64,000 bases of DNA from Bactericera cockerelli (lineage: Eukaryota > Arthropoda > Insecta > Hemiptera > Triozidae), in assembly GCA_024516035.1 (NCBI GenBank), contig CM044961.1, positions 12,933,800 through 12,997,799 on the forward strand, read 5' to 3'. The position numbers were made by a program, and so were the translations under genes. Positions 33,331-44,595 of this stretch are shown piece after piece; positions within the stretch are counted from its first letter, which is position 1; each line of letters starts with the position of its first letter. Below the pieces are notes generated by a model that was given only the letters and a program-made list of their open reading frames with translations, searched no databases and had not been told where the DNA came from.

Positions 33331-35019
33331 TTTAGAAATTAACCACATATTATACACAAGTACACTCGAACAACTGCTGGAATTACGGAGCTCTTAGTCC
33401 TTCCCAGGCATAGTAAAAAAGTGTTTCTTATATTTGTACGGCGAAGTACTGAAATTGAGCTAGTACACTACACAAGCGTATCGCTTGAATTTCTCAAGAA
33501 AAATTTTCTATACTAGCTGTTGTACATCAAGTTTCTGATCACAACTTCTTGACTTTGTTAGAATTTGCCCGGAAGATTTGTTTTTAATTTCAAGGCACTT
33601 GTTTATCCAAGAATTCTCCGCACTGACAGGGATTTCTCAAGCATCTTCCGTGCAAGCATAGGGTTGCCCTTCCATGAGATCCAACTTTTTTGGAAGTCTG
33701 TGGGTGGAAGAGAATGACATACACAATAACCACGCCCTTTCGATATGTATATAGTTACTAACAGGACATGACAGAACTGACAAAAAAATCAAAAATAATA
33801 ATTTTACTGACCTTCAGTGTCTACTGCCTCTGGGTTTAGTTGAACTATACCTACTTACTATTTTGTTCTCACAAAGTATGTGGACCCCGTCACCTCGCCT
33901 ATCCAAAGTACAGAATATAAGTTTTTCTAGCAAGCTTGAATTTGAACCCAGGTCCCCGTGCGTGCAAGCCAATGACTATGACTACCTTCAAAATTATAAT
34001 TTTCAGCCTACTACTTTATTAGTGAATAGCACTCTTCCTGTCTCAGTGTCTCTAAAGTCGTGGGTTCGATTTCCACCCAGAACAAAGAAAAAACTCTTAA
34101 ATTTCTGCAACAAAAAGCCGGGAACGGCGTGAACGACAGGCTTATCGCCTTGTTAAAGCGCCGATAAATTGAAAAAAAAGTCAGGAAGACCCGCAGACAC
34201 CGAAGAGGTCCGTCTGATGAGTTTAATTTTCATTTTCGTCTCTGGGATTTCATTATTTTCCCAGAAAGCGACGACGGCATATTTTCACTCCGCAGGCATG
34301 GCTGTCATCTGCAGCGGACATTTTTATTTCAGGCGCTTGCACAACTTGAAGGCAACTTTCCTATATTCCATCAACTTCTTTTGAATGGGGTTATAGAGAC
34401 GGTAATTAGACTTGAAATAATTATTAGGGTTGTTTATTTTTTTATCGGAATGAAAATGAGTCAAGTCAAGTTTAAAAGAAAATATAGGTAGGTATTTCGA
34501 AAAATATTTTAATTGATAGTTGAGTAATGAGCGAATGAACCTCCGTGTTTGGAGAGCAGAGGGCTTGTCCAACTACAAAGGATTAAATGCGCTTACGGTT
34601 GTTGTTCGTCAATCTTCTTACTGCCTCAAGCCGGGCCTCTGCGCTGATGATGATGGTAGAGTGTTCGCCAGGCCTGGCGAAGAAGTGGCTGGCGGAGAAG
34701 ATGTTACGATGTGATGTGTGCTGGTCAAGATCTAATTTGGTAAGACCGAAGTGATCTCAAGATTCATCGGGCGTGAGTTTTTTCGTATAGGTGGGGAGAT
34801 CAAATTTCTCACTCATTGCGCATTCGCTCATGGAGATAAAAAGGGATATTAAAGCATAGTCAGTAGATATAGATTTTTATTTATAAATGTAAAACAAGGT
34901 GTCATCTCTTTTCATTGGAAGCACTGATAATATGCTTCCAGCATTGCCTCTTTGAGTGGCAAAAATAAGTAAAAAGGAGGTAAAAATAAGTGGCCATTCG
35001 CTTACGAAAAGTAAAGCCC
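33331..35019. other. AT-rich DNA with minor SINE debris
   Basis: A minus-strand family E fragment at about 33880-33985 (GAACCCAGGTCCCCGTGC) and a tRNA-like B box at 34060 (GGGTTCGATTTCC). An ATG at 34587 opens a 56-codon frame with a hydrophobic start, but nothing identifies it as a gene. Confidence 0.35.
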
Positions 35020-35189
35020 TAAGAGCCCGTTCACACCAAAACAGTTTTTACTGGAACAGTTTTTTTACTGTGTCCAGTAAAAAAACTGTTTCTCAGAGTG
35101 CGTTCACACAGGCTACAAACAGTATTTTTACTAGTCCTACTTTTCCATGCTTTTCTTTATGTTCATTCGTGATAAAGCCTTTGAACGTG

Positions 35190-35375
35190 ATGGATGTGAA
35201 TACATTAATGCTTTTGTACTGGTACCGGCAACGACAACGAAGGAATAAGAGAAGATGGTGGAATCATCCCATAGTGGCACAAAGGTATCAAAAAGGAGCA
35301 TTTCTAAATTTAATGTGTGAATTAAGAAGGGACCATGTGAAGTTTTTCAATTATTTTCGAATGTCCGCCGCTTGA
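35190..35375 (+). pseudogene. PIF/Harbinger transposase N-terminal fragment
   Basis: Reads MDVNTLMLLYWYRQRQRR, then KRRWWNHPIVAQRYQKGAFL and LMCELRRDHVKFFNYFRMS. The WxHPI...G.F..L..EL..D...FF.YFRMS pattern is the N-terminal hallmark of Harbinger/HARBI1 transposases. It stops at once after RMSAA, where the nested element begins, so it is not functional. Confidence 0.8.
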
Positions 35376-35379
35376 TTCT

Positions 35380-35755
35380 ATAACATTTTTTGATTGGGCG
35401 TACCATTTCCAAGAAAATTGCAAATTTTCAATGAAAAGCCGGAAAATCGGGGAAAATTGGCCGATTTTTTACGATTTTGTTCCGGGTGCGTACTAGGGCC
35501 GAGTTGCATATACGTGCCAAATTTCATCGCTCTAGCTCTTACCGTTCTCGAGATATTTTGTATACATACATACATACACACACACACACATACATACATA
35601 CATACATACATACGAACAGACTTTTTGATAAAAGTTACTTTTTTGGAATCCTGAGCTTCTAATTCGTCCAGAAATGTTATCAGCTCAATTTTCGAAAAAT
35701 GGACCGAAACCAATACCTTCTATACCTATATAGGTAATAGAAGGTAAAAATACGA
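35380..35755 (-). mobile_element. Hairpin-ended element nested in the Harbinger element
   Basis: On the minus strand: TACCTTCTATTACCTATATA hairpin with its inverse AGAAGG, TATTGGTTTCGG, CTGGACGAATTAGAAGCTCA, a TATG/TGTG microsatellite, and ATATCTCGAGAACGGTAAGA GCTAGAG. The same order occurs at 59825-60484. Confidence 0.6.
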
Positions 35756-36356
35756 TAATAAATAAATAATTGTTCTCAACACTTTTGAAAAAAACACAAA
35801 AATCTGTATTTATTTTAATTACAAATAAATAGACACGAATTAATTTTCATTCGAAAAATACGATATTATAATTAGGTAGTTATGTAGACGAAGGTTTCAG
35901 AAACAATAAAAACTGTCCCGACTGCAGTGTGAACATCTCCATTTGATTGTACAAGCGACTGGATGTAGAAACAGTTTTTTTACTGGGCCAGTTTTTCTAC
36001 TGTTTCCGTTTCTAGTGGCAAAATCTGATGTAAAAATCTGTCGATCCAGTTTTTTTACTGTTAACAGTAAAACGTTGCCGATGTGAACGCTCTCATTTAA
36101 ATGTATGCGCCACTCAGTAAAAATACTGGACCAGTAAAATTACTGTCCCAGTAAAAAAACTGTTTTTAGTCGGTGTGAACGGGCTCTAAGAGCTAGTTCA
36201 CACCAAAACAGTTTTTACTGGAACAGTTTTTTTACTGTGTCCAGTAAAAAAACTGTTTCTCAGAGTGCGTTCACACAGGCTACAAACAGTATTTTTACTG
36301 GTCCTACTTTTCCATGCTTTTCTTTATGTTCATTCGTGATAAAGCCTTTGAACGTG

Positions 36357-36485
36357 ATGGATGTGAATACATTAATGCTTTTGTACTGGTACCGGCAACG
36401 ACAACGAAGGAATAAGAGAAGATGGTGGAATCATCCCATAGTGGCACAAAGGTATCAAAAAGGAGCATTTCTAAATTTAATTTAA
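36357..36485 (+). pseudogene. Second Harbinger transposase fragment, truncated
   Basis: Same reading as 35190 up to QRYQKGAFLNL, then a stop, 43 codons in all. A deletion removes the ELRRD...YFRMS part. Confidence 0.7.
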
Positions 36486-36491
36486 TAATTA

Positions 36492-36686
36492 GTGAGGCGC
36501 TAGAGCCAAATTTATGATTTTCCAAAAAGGCCCTTATTTGGCCCTAATTCGGCCCTAGTAGGTGACGAAAGGCCCTAACACTAACCCTAGATAGCAGCAA
36601 GTCATACCTATCTATAGAACCTAGTTTGAACCAGATCGCCACCAAAAAGTCATTTGCTCGCCCCGATTTCCATTGTAGCGCCTCAC
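36492..36686. mobile_element. 195-bp MITE nested in Harbinger element 2
   Basis: Ends GTGAGGCGCTA and TAGCGCCTCAC are perfect 11-bp inverted repeats. Element 1 lacks it at the matching place, so it inserted after the pair formed or diverged. Confidence 0.7.
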
Positions 36687-37075
36687 AAATAGACACGAAT
36701 TAATTTTCATTCGAAAAATACGATATTATAATAGGTTTCAGAAACAATAAAAACTGTGCCGACTGCAGTGTGAACATCTCCATTTGATTGTACAAGCGAC
36801 TGGATGTAGAAACAGTTTTTTTACTGGGCCAGTTTTTCTACTGTTTCCGTTTCTAGTGGCAAAATCTGATGTAAAAATCTGTCGATCCAGTTTTTTTACT
36901 GTTAACAGTAAAACGTTGCCGATGTGAACGCTCTCATTTAAATGTATGCGCCACTCAGTAAAAATACTGGACCAGTAAAATTACTGTCCCAGTAAAAAAA
37001 CTGTTTTTAGTCGGTGTGAACGGGCTCTAACACTACGAATGCAGCCCGTACTTCGGAACGGTGGATAGTATAGAT

Positions 37076-37439
37076 CAGTGGTTCTCAACCTTTTGTAGCA
37101 TATTGCCCCCTCTGCAAAAATTATCCCTTTCATCGCCCCCCCCCCCCCCCAAATCCCCCAATCAGTAAGAAGGTTAAAATTACTATCCATAGTAATTAAA
37201 AACAACATATTATATAAGTAGAAAGTAATTGAAGTCACGAATATATTGATCTTCCAATAACAACATATTTACTACCTACTTTTGGGTACCAAAATATACT
37301 AAAAAGTGTGGCTAAAGAAAAATACTAAAAACAGGAGTTGGTTATTTTTGGATTATGATGATTAGCTTGTCAAGCCAGTTCCATCGCCCCCTTATTGCCC
37401 AAAATAATTTCATCGCCCCCCGACTGCCCAAAATGTACT
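37076..37439 (+). mobile_element. hAT-type element end, cut by the gap
   Basis: Starts CAGTGGTTCTCAACCTTTTG, the classical hAT MITE terminus, after a possible 8-bp target GTATAGAT. Inside are repeated ATCGCCCCC motifs. The other end is lost in the gap. Confidence 0.75.
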
Positions 37440-37539
37440 NNNNNNNNNNNNNNNNNNNNNNNNNNNNNNNNNNNNNNNNNNNNNNNNNNNNNNNNNNNNN
37501 NNNNNNNNNNNNNNNNNNNNNNNNNNNNNNNNNNNNNNN
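37440..37539. other. Assembly gap of 100 Ns
   Basis: A run of exactly 100 undetermined bases, the conventional placeholder for a scaffold join of unknown size. Left of it a hAT-type element is cut off. Right of it starts the contig that leads into copy 2. Any open frame through this interval is meaningless. Confidence 0.99.
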
Positions 37540-38525
37540 GGACGGTCTTCTCTTATAATATTTTTGGATAAATCTTGTTTCTTAATTTGGCTTTTAAGTA
37601 CATTTACATGGTCGTTTGGTATCCATAAGTAAATTTTAATCATTGTCCTTTTTACTCTGTACTTAATTCCTGTCTTCCTGTTAACCTCACCCTGTCTGAG
37701 TGGGGTCGGAAGACTCCGAGACATACCTACATATTATTATTCGTGACAATGAGTTGTGCATGATATTAAAGTTTATTCTGGCGGTGGTATGTTTTCACCA
37801 TGCTTAACGTTGCTTAACTTTAGTGATCCGTCGGAAACTCGTATAGTCAAACTTTTTTGATGATGGCCAAACACGTCGAAACACTTTTGAAAAAATAAAC
37901 AATAGAACTTCTCGATAAAATTGTATACCTACGTGTGTAAAGTCTACGGAATCCTACCATTTCCCAATCTGTTATTATATTTTGGATATCCTTTCCTTAC
38001 ACTGATGAAATTGGAAGCATACGGTAGCAAATTGTCTGTATCTTATGCGTTCCATCCCTGATTATATGGCGCTTTAAGGATATTCAGACGGCAGGATAAC
38101 ATAATAGAGTTACCTAGCTTCATACATAGAAATATTATGTACATAAATATATATTATATTCTTTACCTAAGGTACATAACTACATATAAGCAATATATTT
38201 ACTTAGGACTATTTATGTAATGCATAAATTCATTTTGTTCTGTAGACTTTATACTGAAGTAATTTTGTCTTCTTTCCTCAATTTCCTGTCAGAAGGAACG
38301 AGCTTGTTACCTTACATTAGAGTCGTCTAAAGCTCTAAAGCTCTAAAGTACATAATAATAAGATTTAAGGAATAGGTAAGTACAAAGCGACGCCGTCAAG
38401 GCCAAAGGAGTAGAAAAGGAGAAAAAAATTAGAACGCAGCACCTATCTACTTGTATTTTTTCCATTTTTTTTTTTTATTTTTTTCTTTGGTCCTTAAAAT
38501 TGCCTTTTGCCAGCGTTGATGGCAC
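37540..38525. other. Start of the right-hand contig, no gene seen
   Basis: AT-rich DNA. A minus-strand shared SINE module remnant at about 37670-37722 (TTAACCTCACCCTGTCTGAG). Nothing else. Confidence 0.4.
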
Positions 38526-38528
38526 GTT

Positions 38529-38717
38529 GAATGCACCGGTTCTATAGGATTAATGAAGTTAAGCAACGTCCAGTGAGGTGATGACTTCGGGATGCTCGCA
38601 TTCTGGCCCAATCCAGGCAGGGTGAGGTTATTGTGGGTACCTGTGAGTTTCCGCGAATGGAGGGTAACACCTCCGTCTTGATTTGACCATGCAGTTTAAA
38701 GGGACGTTAAACCCATA
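38529..38717 (+). mobile_element. 5S-rRNA-headed SINE, nearly complete
   Basis: 5S-like head GCACGTTGAATGCACCGGTT, GAAGTTAAGCAACGTCCAGT, GGTGATGACTTCGGGATG, then the shared module (CCAATCCAGGCAGGGTGAGG, CGCGAATGGAGGGTAACACC, GGGACGTTAAACCCAT). It shows the 5S head and the module joined in one unit. Confidence 0.8.
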
Positions 38718-38721
38718 TTAA

Positions 38722-39412
38722 CCTTTTGCACCCTGCAGCAATATTTTCAACGACCTCAGAATGATAATGTCGATGTCATATCTGATATGACAACAATAAA
38801 ACCAGCTGTAACTCGTAAGGTTAGAAACTCCAAACCCCCATAAGATCGTCATGGTTTTGTGAATGATGTCTACTGTCTAAAAAAATGAATGTTTTGTATA
38901 CCAGGGTGAAGTTGGCCATTTATTTATAAGTAGATAACATGTCTCTGAAGCTATCATAATCCATTTTTTTAAATGTGAATTAAAAAAAGCGGGAGAAATC
39001 ATTAAACATAAAAAGCAGTGCTGTCATCTTAGACATGACATCGACCTTATGTGCGGTTGTACTCTTGTGAGACAGTTCTGAAAGATTCAATACACATCAT
39101 TCATAACCACATCCACGGAGCATGAAAAAAAAGAAGCAAAAAAAAAAAACAGAAAAAAAAAAAAAAAAAATGAAAAAAAAAAAATTGTTTCTAGGAAGAA
39201 AAAAAATGTATTAACTGATGGATATGCTGTGTACTAGCAATCAGCAAAAATGCTGACAGCATCTTTATTATATATTTCTTATAATAAATATAACATTTGT
39301 TTCTCTCTGTGAGACATGACATCGACCTTATCTGAGGTCGAACTTTTTTTTTGCGACGAGTTCTAGGAGGACTCTTGTTTGTCATCTCACACATGCTTTC
39401 GAGTGCAAAAGG
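38722..39412. mobile_element. piggyBac-type MITE, 691 bp
   Basis: Ends CCTTTTGCACCC and inverse GAGTGCAAAAGG, flanked on both sides by TTAA (38718-38721, 39413-39416), the target signature of piggyBac elements. The interior is A-rich (39121-39184) and has repeated ACATGACATCGACCTTAT segments. No transposase. Confidence 0.85.
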
Positions 39413-39812
39413 TTAAATAAAAACGTCGCCTTTAACTATGATGTTAGTCTGATAGTAGATCGACCTACAGAGGTCGTTGCCACGACACTAAATAAAATTA
39501 AACAAACCACATTTCTGCACCACAGTACACTTCATATCAGTACATTTATTATTGCGTACCTATTTCCAGAATTATCGCTCCGGTTTTACGACCTTACAGA
39601 CGAAACAACTGCAATTTTGTGCAGCTTCAATTCCAGGAATCTTCTCGCAAAATGTTTTGCTGAGGCAGAGTAATGCGAAACTCTCGAAGTGGCAGTTAGT
39701 ATAATGCCTGTGTTGATACCAACAGCTTAGAACCTTCTAGGATAGGTGTATTGTTCTTGTCGTTAATAGACTCATAATCTACCTAATAGTTGTAATAATA
39801 ATGGGTAATAAT

Positions 39813-40025
39813 AACCGACCTCAGTAGCTGAATCGATAAGGCGACAGACTTGTAACCTGGAGGTCGGTGGTTCAAGTCCCGGGTTCAGCGTAGTTTGAGT
39901 AGTTGATCACGAAATGATAACTAGTAAAATTAAAAAAAGGTAATAATAATAACACTCTTTAGTGGAAGGTAACCAGTAGGCGAGGTTAATTCTCAAAGCA
40001 TTGTCTACCACCTAACCCTTTCTTT
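39813..40025 (+). mobile_element. Family A SINE plus a second SINE body fragment
   Basis: Family A head CCTCAGTAGCTGAATCGATA with B box GGTTCAAGTCCCG to about 39922. Then the body fragment AACACTCTTTAGTGGAAGGT to TCTACCACCTAACCCTTTC, also seen at 47271-47484. Confidence 0.65.
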
Positions 40026-41040
40026 AGCGTAATAACATGGCTATAACGGCATGCATTTTCTACCACCTAGTTTTGGTCATGAATAGAACGGGAATTAAGT
40101 TTTTAATATAAATTCCCGCCGACTTTAAGAATTTAAAGACAAACATTATTATTGTTGACAAAGAAACAAACATAGTTATCATAACCAAAGGATCACTTGT
40201 AACCAAACTTTGAATAGGTATCCACATTTCAATGCATTAAGTTTCACCTTCAGGATAGGCCATGATGCCATTGAGCTATTCGTGGGTATAAATTGTTAGA
40301 CCCTGTATAGTATAGTAAGTAATGATACATAGTACTTGAATCATACCTTTTATTGACCCTACAATGACGTCCCGGTATCACTCTCCAAGCATGCCAGTAC
40401 ACCCATGGCATTACGCTAATCCGGCGATAAGCCACAGACGAATGCGAAATCTTTTGCAGAATTGCTGACACGCAAATCTCCTTGGCGTGTGTGTTGAGTG
40501 TTCGATTAGCTACTCTCAATTTACCCGAGCTGGATAGACTGTGTGGTGATTCCACCTAACATAGTAACTACCAACTAGTGTTGATACACTGTTATTATCA
40601 CCGTCAGCATTCCCATCAACAAAAACAACAACAACAACAGTAACAACTTGTACAATATCAACCATTAACTCCACTACATCAAATCACAAATAACGAAGCT
40701 TGAATATGGTCCTGACCTTGGCTCCAGAAAGTACTCTCATAATTCCCAAATCTACCTTTCAAATGTAACACAATGCACTTTGATTGGTTTGAACGAAACA
40801 ACCATTGAGGTTGAAAGAGAGATTTGGGTAGTTTGCCATTCGGCGCGTTTCTGGTGATTCTCGCTCGCATCAGTTCCTGATTCAAAAAATATCACAGACC
40901 ATCCAAAAGGGCAATAGCTCGAGAGACGCTTCCTCTCGGTAGTGAGTTTGAAGAAATGTTTTACCTTTGAAATATAAAACAGATAAGAGTAGTTCTCTGA
41001 GAGTGAATGTGCATGAGATGAGAGCCAGGCAGAGTCTTAG
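40026..41040. other. Intergenic DNA of unknown content
   Basis: No gene recognised. A 101-codon minus frame at 40250-40555 has no family I know. The stretch lies just left of the duplicated block in this contig. Confidence 0.3.
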
Positions 41041-41044
41041 TGCT

Positions 41045-41165
41045 GAAGTGCAAGGCGCTCTTCAAAAAACCCAAAACGCATGTCTCGAATTCGTCAGAAA
41101 TCTCACACTATATGACCATATTTCATCATCCTAGTATTATTTGGGCTAAGAGAGGCTTGAGTCTC
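41045..41165 (+). pseudogene. Jockey/R1-like LINE reverse-transcriptase scrap
   Basis: Reads LQKTQNACLEFVRNLTLYDH followed by ISS and stops. This is the conserved QK.QNACLRFV segment near the C-terminus of many insect LINE ORF2 proteins. Two stop codons follow in frame. Confidence 0.65.
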
Positions 41166-42242
41166 GCTTGTTCTGTTCAAGGGTTTCCATTAGCATGTTG
41201 AGAATATCCTACCACTGTATAAAGAAATGCAAAGAAAGTAAATTTGACAACACCAAATCAAAATCAATATCAACAACATCAAAGTTAACCCCGATAACAT
41301 TTTCCTCAAAATTTACAACTTTACAAAAACCATCAACATCATTTTTAATCAGTTGATTGGTATCCGATTTGTCACGCTGTCGTAACTTACCAATATACCT
41401 AGGTACACTAGAATATCTCGTCTATCAGTATCCAACGTCTAGAATTGGTACTTGATATGTACTCATACATCACACCTGATAATAATTATATTTATGATAA
41501 TCAAATAGAATGTGATATCTGTAGGTGTAATATTAGATTGATCCGCAGATAGATTATCCTATTATCTTAATACCATATCACTTATGCTACATAGTATGAT
41601 CGATATTATATGCCATACATTGTTCATTTATGTTTCAATTAGGCTGTCCAGAGTTGCAAGAAATGGTACCCATGCACTTTGGATGAATTGGAAGACATAA
41701 TTGGTTTCTTTGTGTCGAATCGAATCTGCTTTGTGCTATTTGGTAACTTATGAATAACTGTACCTACATCAGAAAAATGATAACAATGCTTTCAAATTCA
41801 TCTATTGTATGTTTTGTTTACAATAAGTATTCTTATAACATGATTATTTGATTTGAGGAAGCAATGAGAGTCCCTGTCAAAATTGAGCAATTCAAAAAGT
41901 AAAGTTCATAAAACAATGAAGAGGTACCTAATTTAAACAAATAAAAAATAAACTAATAAAAAATGAACCTGTTTAAACGAATAAATAAAAAATTACTATT
42001 TTCTGTATCACAGTCCTTCTAAACGCTTATTTTCTACTTCTGGAACTGTGGGTTCCAATGTTACAAATGTATCAGATCTTATTTGAAAGAGCTTTTAAAG
42101 TTGTCTTGAATATCAATAAGTGCCAATCCGAGTCCAAATTATAGTGCACTGTAAATAGTACAAAGTACAATGTCCAACTTGAAAGAGACGGTATACTTTT
42201 ATTATCTTTATTTTGTTGTAATCTTCTCTTATAATGAAGTGA

Positions 42243-42450
42243 ACTGTCCCGGTAGCTCAGTGGTAAAAGCGGCGGTCTGGTAATCCAGAGGTCACGCGTT
42301 CGAAACCCAGTCAGGACATGACATTCAATCCTCCTATTTTGGATTTTTACCACATAATAATACGTCTTGGGCTTACTGCTGGACTAATGGGACTTTATAG
42401 TCTTAATCGGGCAGTAGAAAACAAGCGATGATATAATTATTATTATGATA
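42243..42450 (+). mobile_element. tRNA-headed SINE, family B (copy 2 of 1224)
   Basis: Head CCCGGTAGCTCAGTGGTAAA, B box GCGTTCGAAACCC, complete body GGGCTTACTGCTGGACTAAT to TATAATTATTATTATG. More complete than its copy-1 counterpart. Confidence 0.7.
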
Positions 42451-42454
42451 AGTC

Positions 42455-42548
42455 GATGCCTTCCTAACGCCTACAGTTCTATTTGATTTAACGTCCTGTA
42501 TTAGGACAGGGGTTTTACCCTCCATTCGCTGGGAATGGAGTTGGCCCC
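42455..42548 (-). mobile_element. Shared SINE 3' module in the 3' flank of NDPK copy 2
   Basis: Counterpart of 1361-1456, again 26 bases past the stop codon. Confidence 0.65.
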
Positions 42549-42573
42549 ATATCCTTATTTGGTCCTCTCCGTC

Positions 42574-43824
42574 CTACTTCTTCTTCTCATACACCCACTT
42601 CTCCGAGTGATGCGCGTAGTTCAACAGCTCTTGCGGCCCGAACCAGAGGCCGATCTCCTTAGCGGCCGAATCCGCGGCGTCAGATCCATGGATGATGTTG
42701 CGGCCCGTCTGGACACACAGGTCCCCACGAATGGTGCCTGGCTCGCAGTCGGCCGGGTTTGTGGCCCCAAGCATAGTGCGGCCCACTTTGATAACGTTCA
42801 GGCCCTCCCATACCATAGGCACGACGGGGCCTGAAAAGAGAGAGATTATGTTGAATTGCTCACATTACCTTACGTACCGACGCGACGGGTTCTTACACAT
42901 AGATTGGAAATTTAATTGGAAATGGTATAGTATAAGTTGTAATCACACCCAAAAGTTTCATAACAAACTAGAAGTACCCATATAAGTTTTAAGGGAATTT
43001 GTCAAGTCCAACCCACAATTTTGTTTCCAACAACCTCAGCCGTATGTATGAACAGTAAATTTTCTCCGAGCAATTTCTCAAGCAAGGTATTGGCCAATAA
43101 TATTAAAGGAAATCATGCTTGAGACATTGCTCATAAATACGGCTGTAAGACACATAAAAACCGATAAACCGTCTCAACTTTTCCTCGGTTTTGCTATTCT
43201 TAATGATGGTTTTTTAGACTCATACCTACCCCAGGTCAGGATGAGACGGTCTTTGAAAGATTTCTAAGTTCTAATACCTACAAAAACTAAGTTAGATTCC
43301 GTAGTGTAACGGTTGTGACTACAGCCCGTGGTAAAGCGATCCTGAGTTCGATCGTACGTTGAGTTGGGTTATGGAACTAAAATTCTGTTCTCTCCAAACA
43401 CGGGAAGCTGGCATTTCCGTCCCCATCTAGACTAAATGAGGTTCACGTGGGTAGCTATTACGATTCCCAGCAAATGGAAGGCAAAACCGCCGTTCTAACT
43501 AACAGAAATCCCTGATTTAAAACCAGGTCAGATAATAATAATAAGGAACTCACCCGAAGACATGTACTTGATGAGGCTCTCAAAGAATGGCTTGTCCTTT
43601 AGCGCCGCGTAGTGCGTCCTCAGCAACTTCTCATCCGCATGCACAAACTTGAGGGCAATCAGCTTGAACCCCTTCTCCTCAAACCTCTGGACGATCTTCC
43701 CCACCAAGCCCCTCTGGACGCCGTCTGGTTTTATCATGATGAACGTCCTCTCCTTGGTGGGGGTGGAGGAGGCGAGTGAGAGACAGAAGATGGGGAGGAG
43801 GAGACAGAGGAGCTTGGCAGCCAT
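42574..43824 (-). CDS. Nucleoside diphosphate kinase with N-terminal signal peptide, copy 2
   Basis: Same structure as the gene at 1482-2536. Exon 1 is 43824-43554 and exon 2 is 42830-42574, with identical splice phase and 175 codons. The reading frame is intact and all active-site residues are present, including the catalytic His in NIIHGSD. The only protein difference I see is S109 to T in the VGRxMLGATNP segment; a base in exon 1 differs silently. The intron (43553-42831) is longer than in copy 1 because of a copy-2-specific stretch that includes a small inverted-repeat element at 43037. Most likely this is the other allele of the same gene rather than a paralogue. Confidence 0.92.
43037..43145. 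mobile_element. 109-bp inverted-repeat element in the NDPK intron, copy-2-specific
   Basis: Ends CAGCCGTATGTATGAACA and TGCTCATAAATACGGCTG are inverted repeats, and TCTCAAGCA recurs inverted inside. Absent from copy 1 at about 1935. Some further copy-2-only bases follow. Confidence 0.55.
43299..43545 (+). mobile_element. Old family C SINE in the NDPK intron (copy 2 of 2004)
   Basis: Head CCGTAGTGTAACGGTTGTGA, B-box-like GAGTTCGATCG, decayed shared module. Shared with copy 1. Confidence 0.6.
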
Positions 43825-43906
43825 GTTGGATTTGATGGAGGCGGGGTTCTGGAATTTTAACATCAGCAATTAATCTGTTAAAATATGACCCTTTTACAAA
43901 TACTAC

Positions 43907-44177
43907 GTGGCCGAGTGAGTTAGCGCGCTAAGCATTGCACGTATGATGACTTGGGTTCGATCCTTAGCGGGGCCGGATTTTTTCTGCTCTGTACTTGGGT
44001 GTTCGGGGTCCACTCATACCTCGTGAGGAAAATGAGTAGCTACTTTAATGTTAGCAGCGATCAGTGGCGGAATTATAGGCAAAAATAAGATATTGGGATA
44101 TTAAAAATACGGAAAAGTCCTGTAATTCTGCGCTACGCACTAAAATTGTGATATGATAACACAAAGAAACACATTAT
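43907..44177 (+). mobile_element. tRNA-headed SINE, family E, copy-2-specific
   Basis: Head GTGGCCGAGTGAGTTAGCGC, B box GGGTTCGATCC, body to TGATATGATAACACAAAG. Target duplication CAAATACTAC at 43897-43906 and 44178-44187. Copy 1 has an uninterrupted site near 2855-2870. Confidence 0.88.
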
Positions 44178-44595
44178 CAAATACTACATTATTTATCTAG
44201 TTATTCCACTTTGTGTTTGTGTCTCATTTATTCCACTTATTCAGGTGAAAGATATTTCGTCTCACGATTACCCATCGTCCACCTGTTTCAACACCCGCAA
44301 ATTGTCACCCGTGCCTTAGGATGTTGTTGTTGAGCTCCCTCTTCAACATGTCGATCAGAACTGAGAAACCATGCGTTATTGAGACTTTGTTGTGTCTACA
44401 TTGAACAGCTGACCACATGTAGACATTCTAATGATAACAGATATTTCCAGTTGTAGAGATATTTCCACATTCCAGGCGCTCACTACCTCTACAACTTCAA
44501 TACATAAATATAATAAGGGTAAAGCTATAAATAAGGCTATGAATTTCAGAACGTAGAATTAGGAACTTAGGTACCTACTAGGTACTTAATCAATC

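Larger units (their letters stand above)
35023..36186 (+). mobile_element. PIF/Harbinger element 1 of an abutting pair
   Basis: Left end GAGCCCGTTCACACCAAAAC and right end GGTGTGAACGGGCTC are inverted repeats; the flanking trinucleotide is TAA on both sides (35020-35022, 36187-36189). Repeated CAGTAAAAAAACTG palindromes occupy both ends. A transposase fragment sits at 35190-35375. A hairpin-type element with a TACA/CACA microsatellite is nested at about 35380-35750. Confidence 0.85.
36190..37027 (+). mobile_element. PIF/Harbinger element 2 of the pair
   Basis: Starts GAGCTAGTTCACACC and ends GGTGTGAACGGGCTC, flanked by TAA at 36187-36189 (shared with element 1) and 37028-37030. It matches element 1 across both ends but has a shorter transposase fragment (36357-36485, ends AFLNLI) and its own nested MITE. 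Confidence 0.85.

Noticed and set aside
34587..34757. 56-codon frame with a signal-peptide-like start (MRLRLLFVNLLT)
   Set aside because: No family resemblance, no second copy for comparison, and no supporting splice or context signal beyond a GGTAAG near its end.
37355..37724. Open frames crossing the N run
   Set aside because: They exist only because undetermined codons were read through.
38529..38610. 5S rRNA gene
   Set aside because: Only the 5' two-thirds of a 5S sequence is present and it is joined to a SINE tail.
40250..40555. 101-codon minus-strand frame
   Set aside because: No recognisable domain and no codon bias that I can see against its AT-rich surroundings.
42574..43824. Second, functionally diverged NDPK paralogue
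   Set aside because: One amino-acid difference and conserved flanks including shared old SINEs make allele or very recent copy far more likely.
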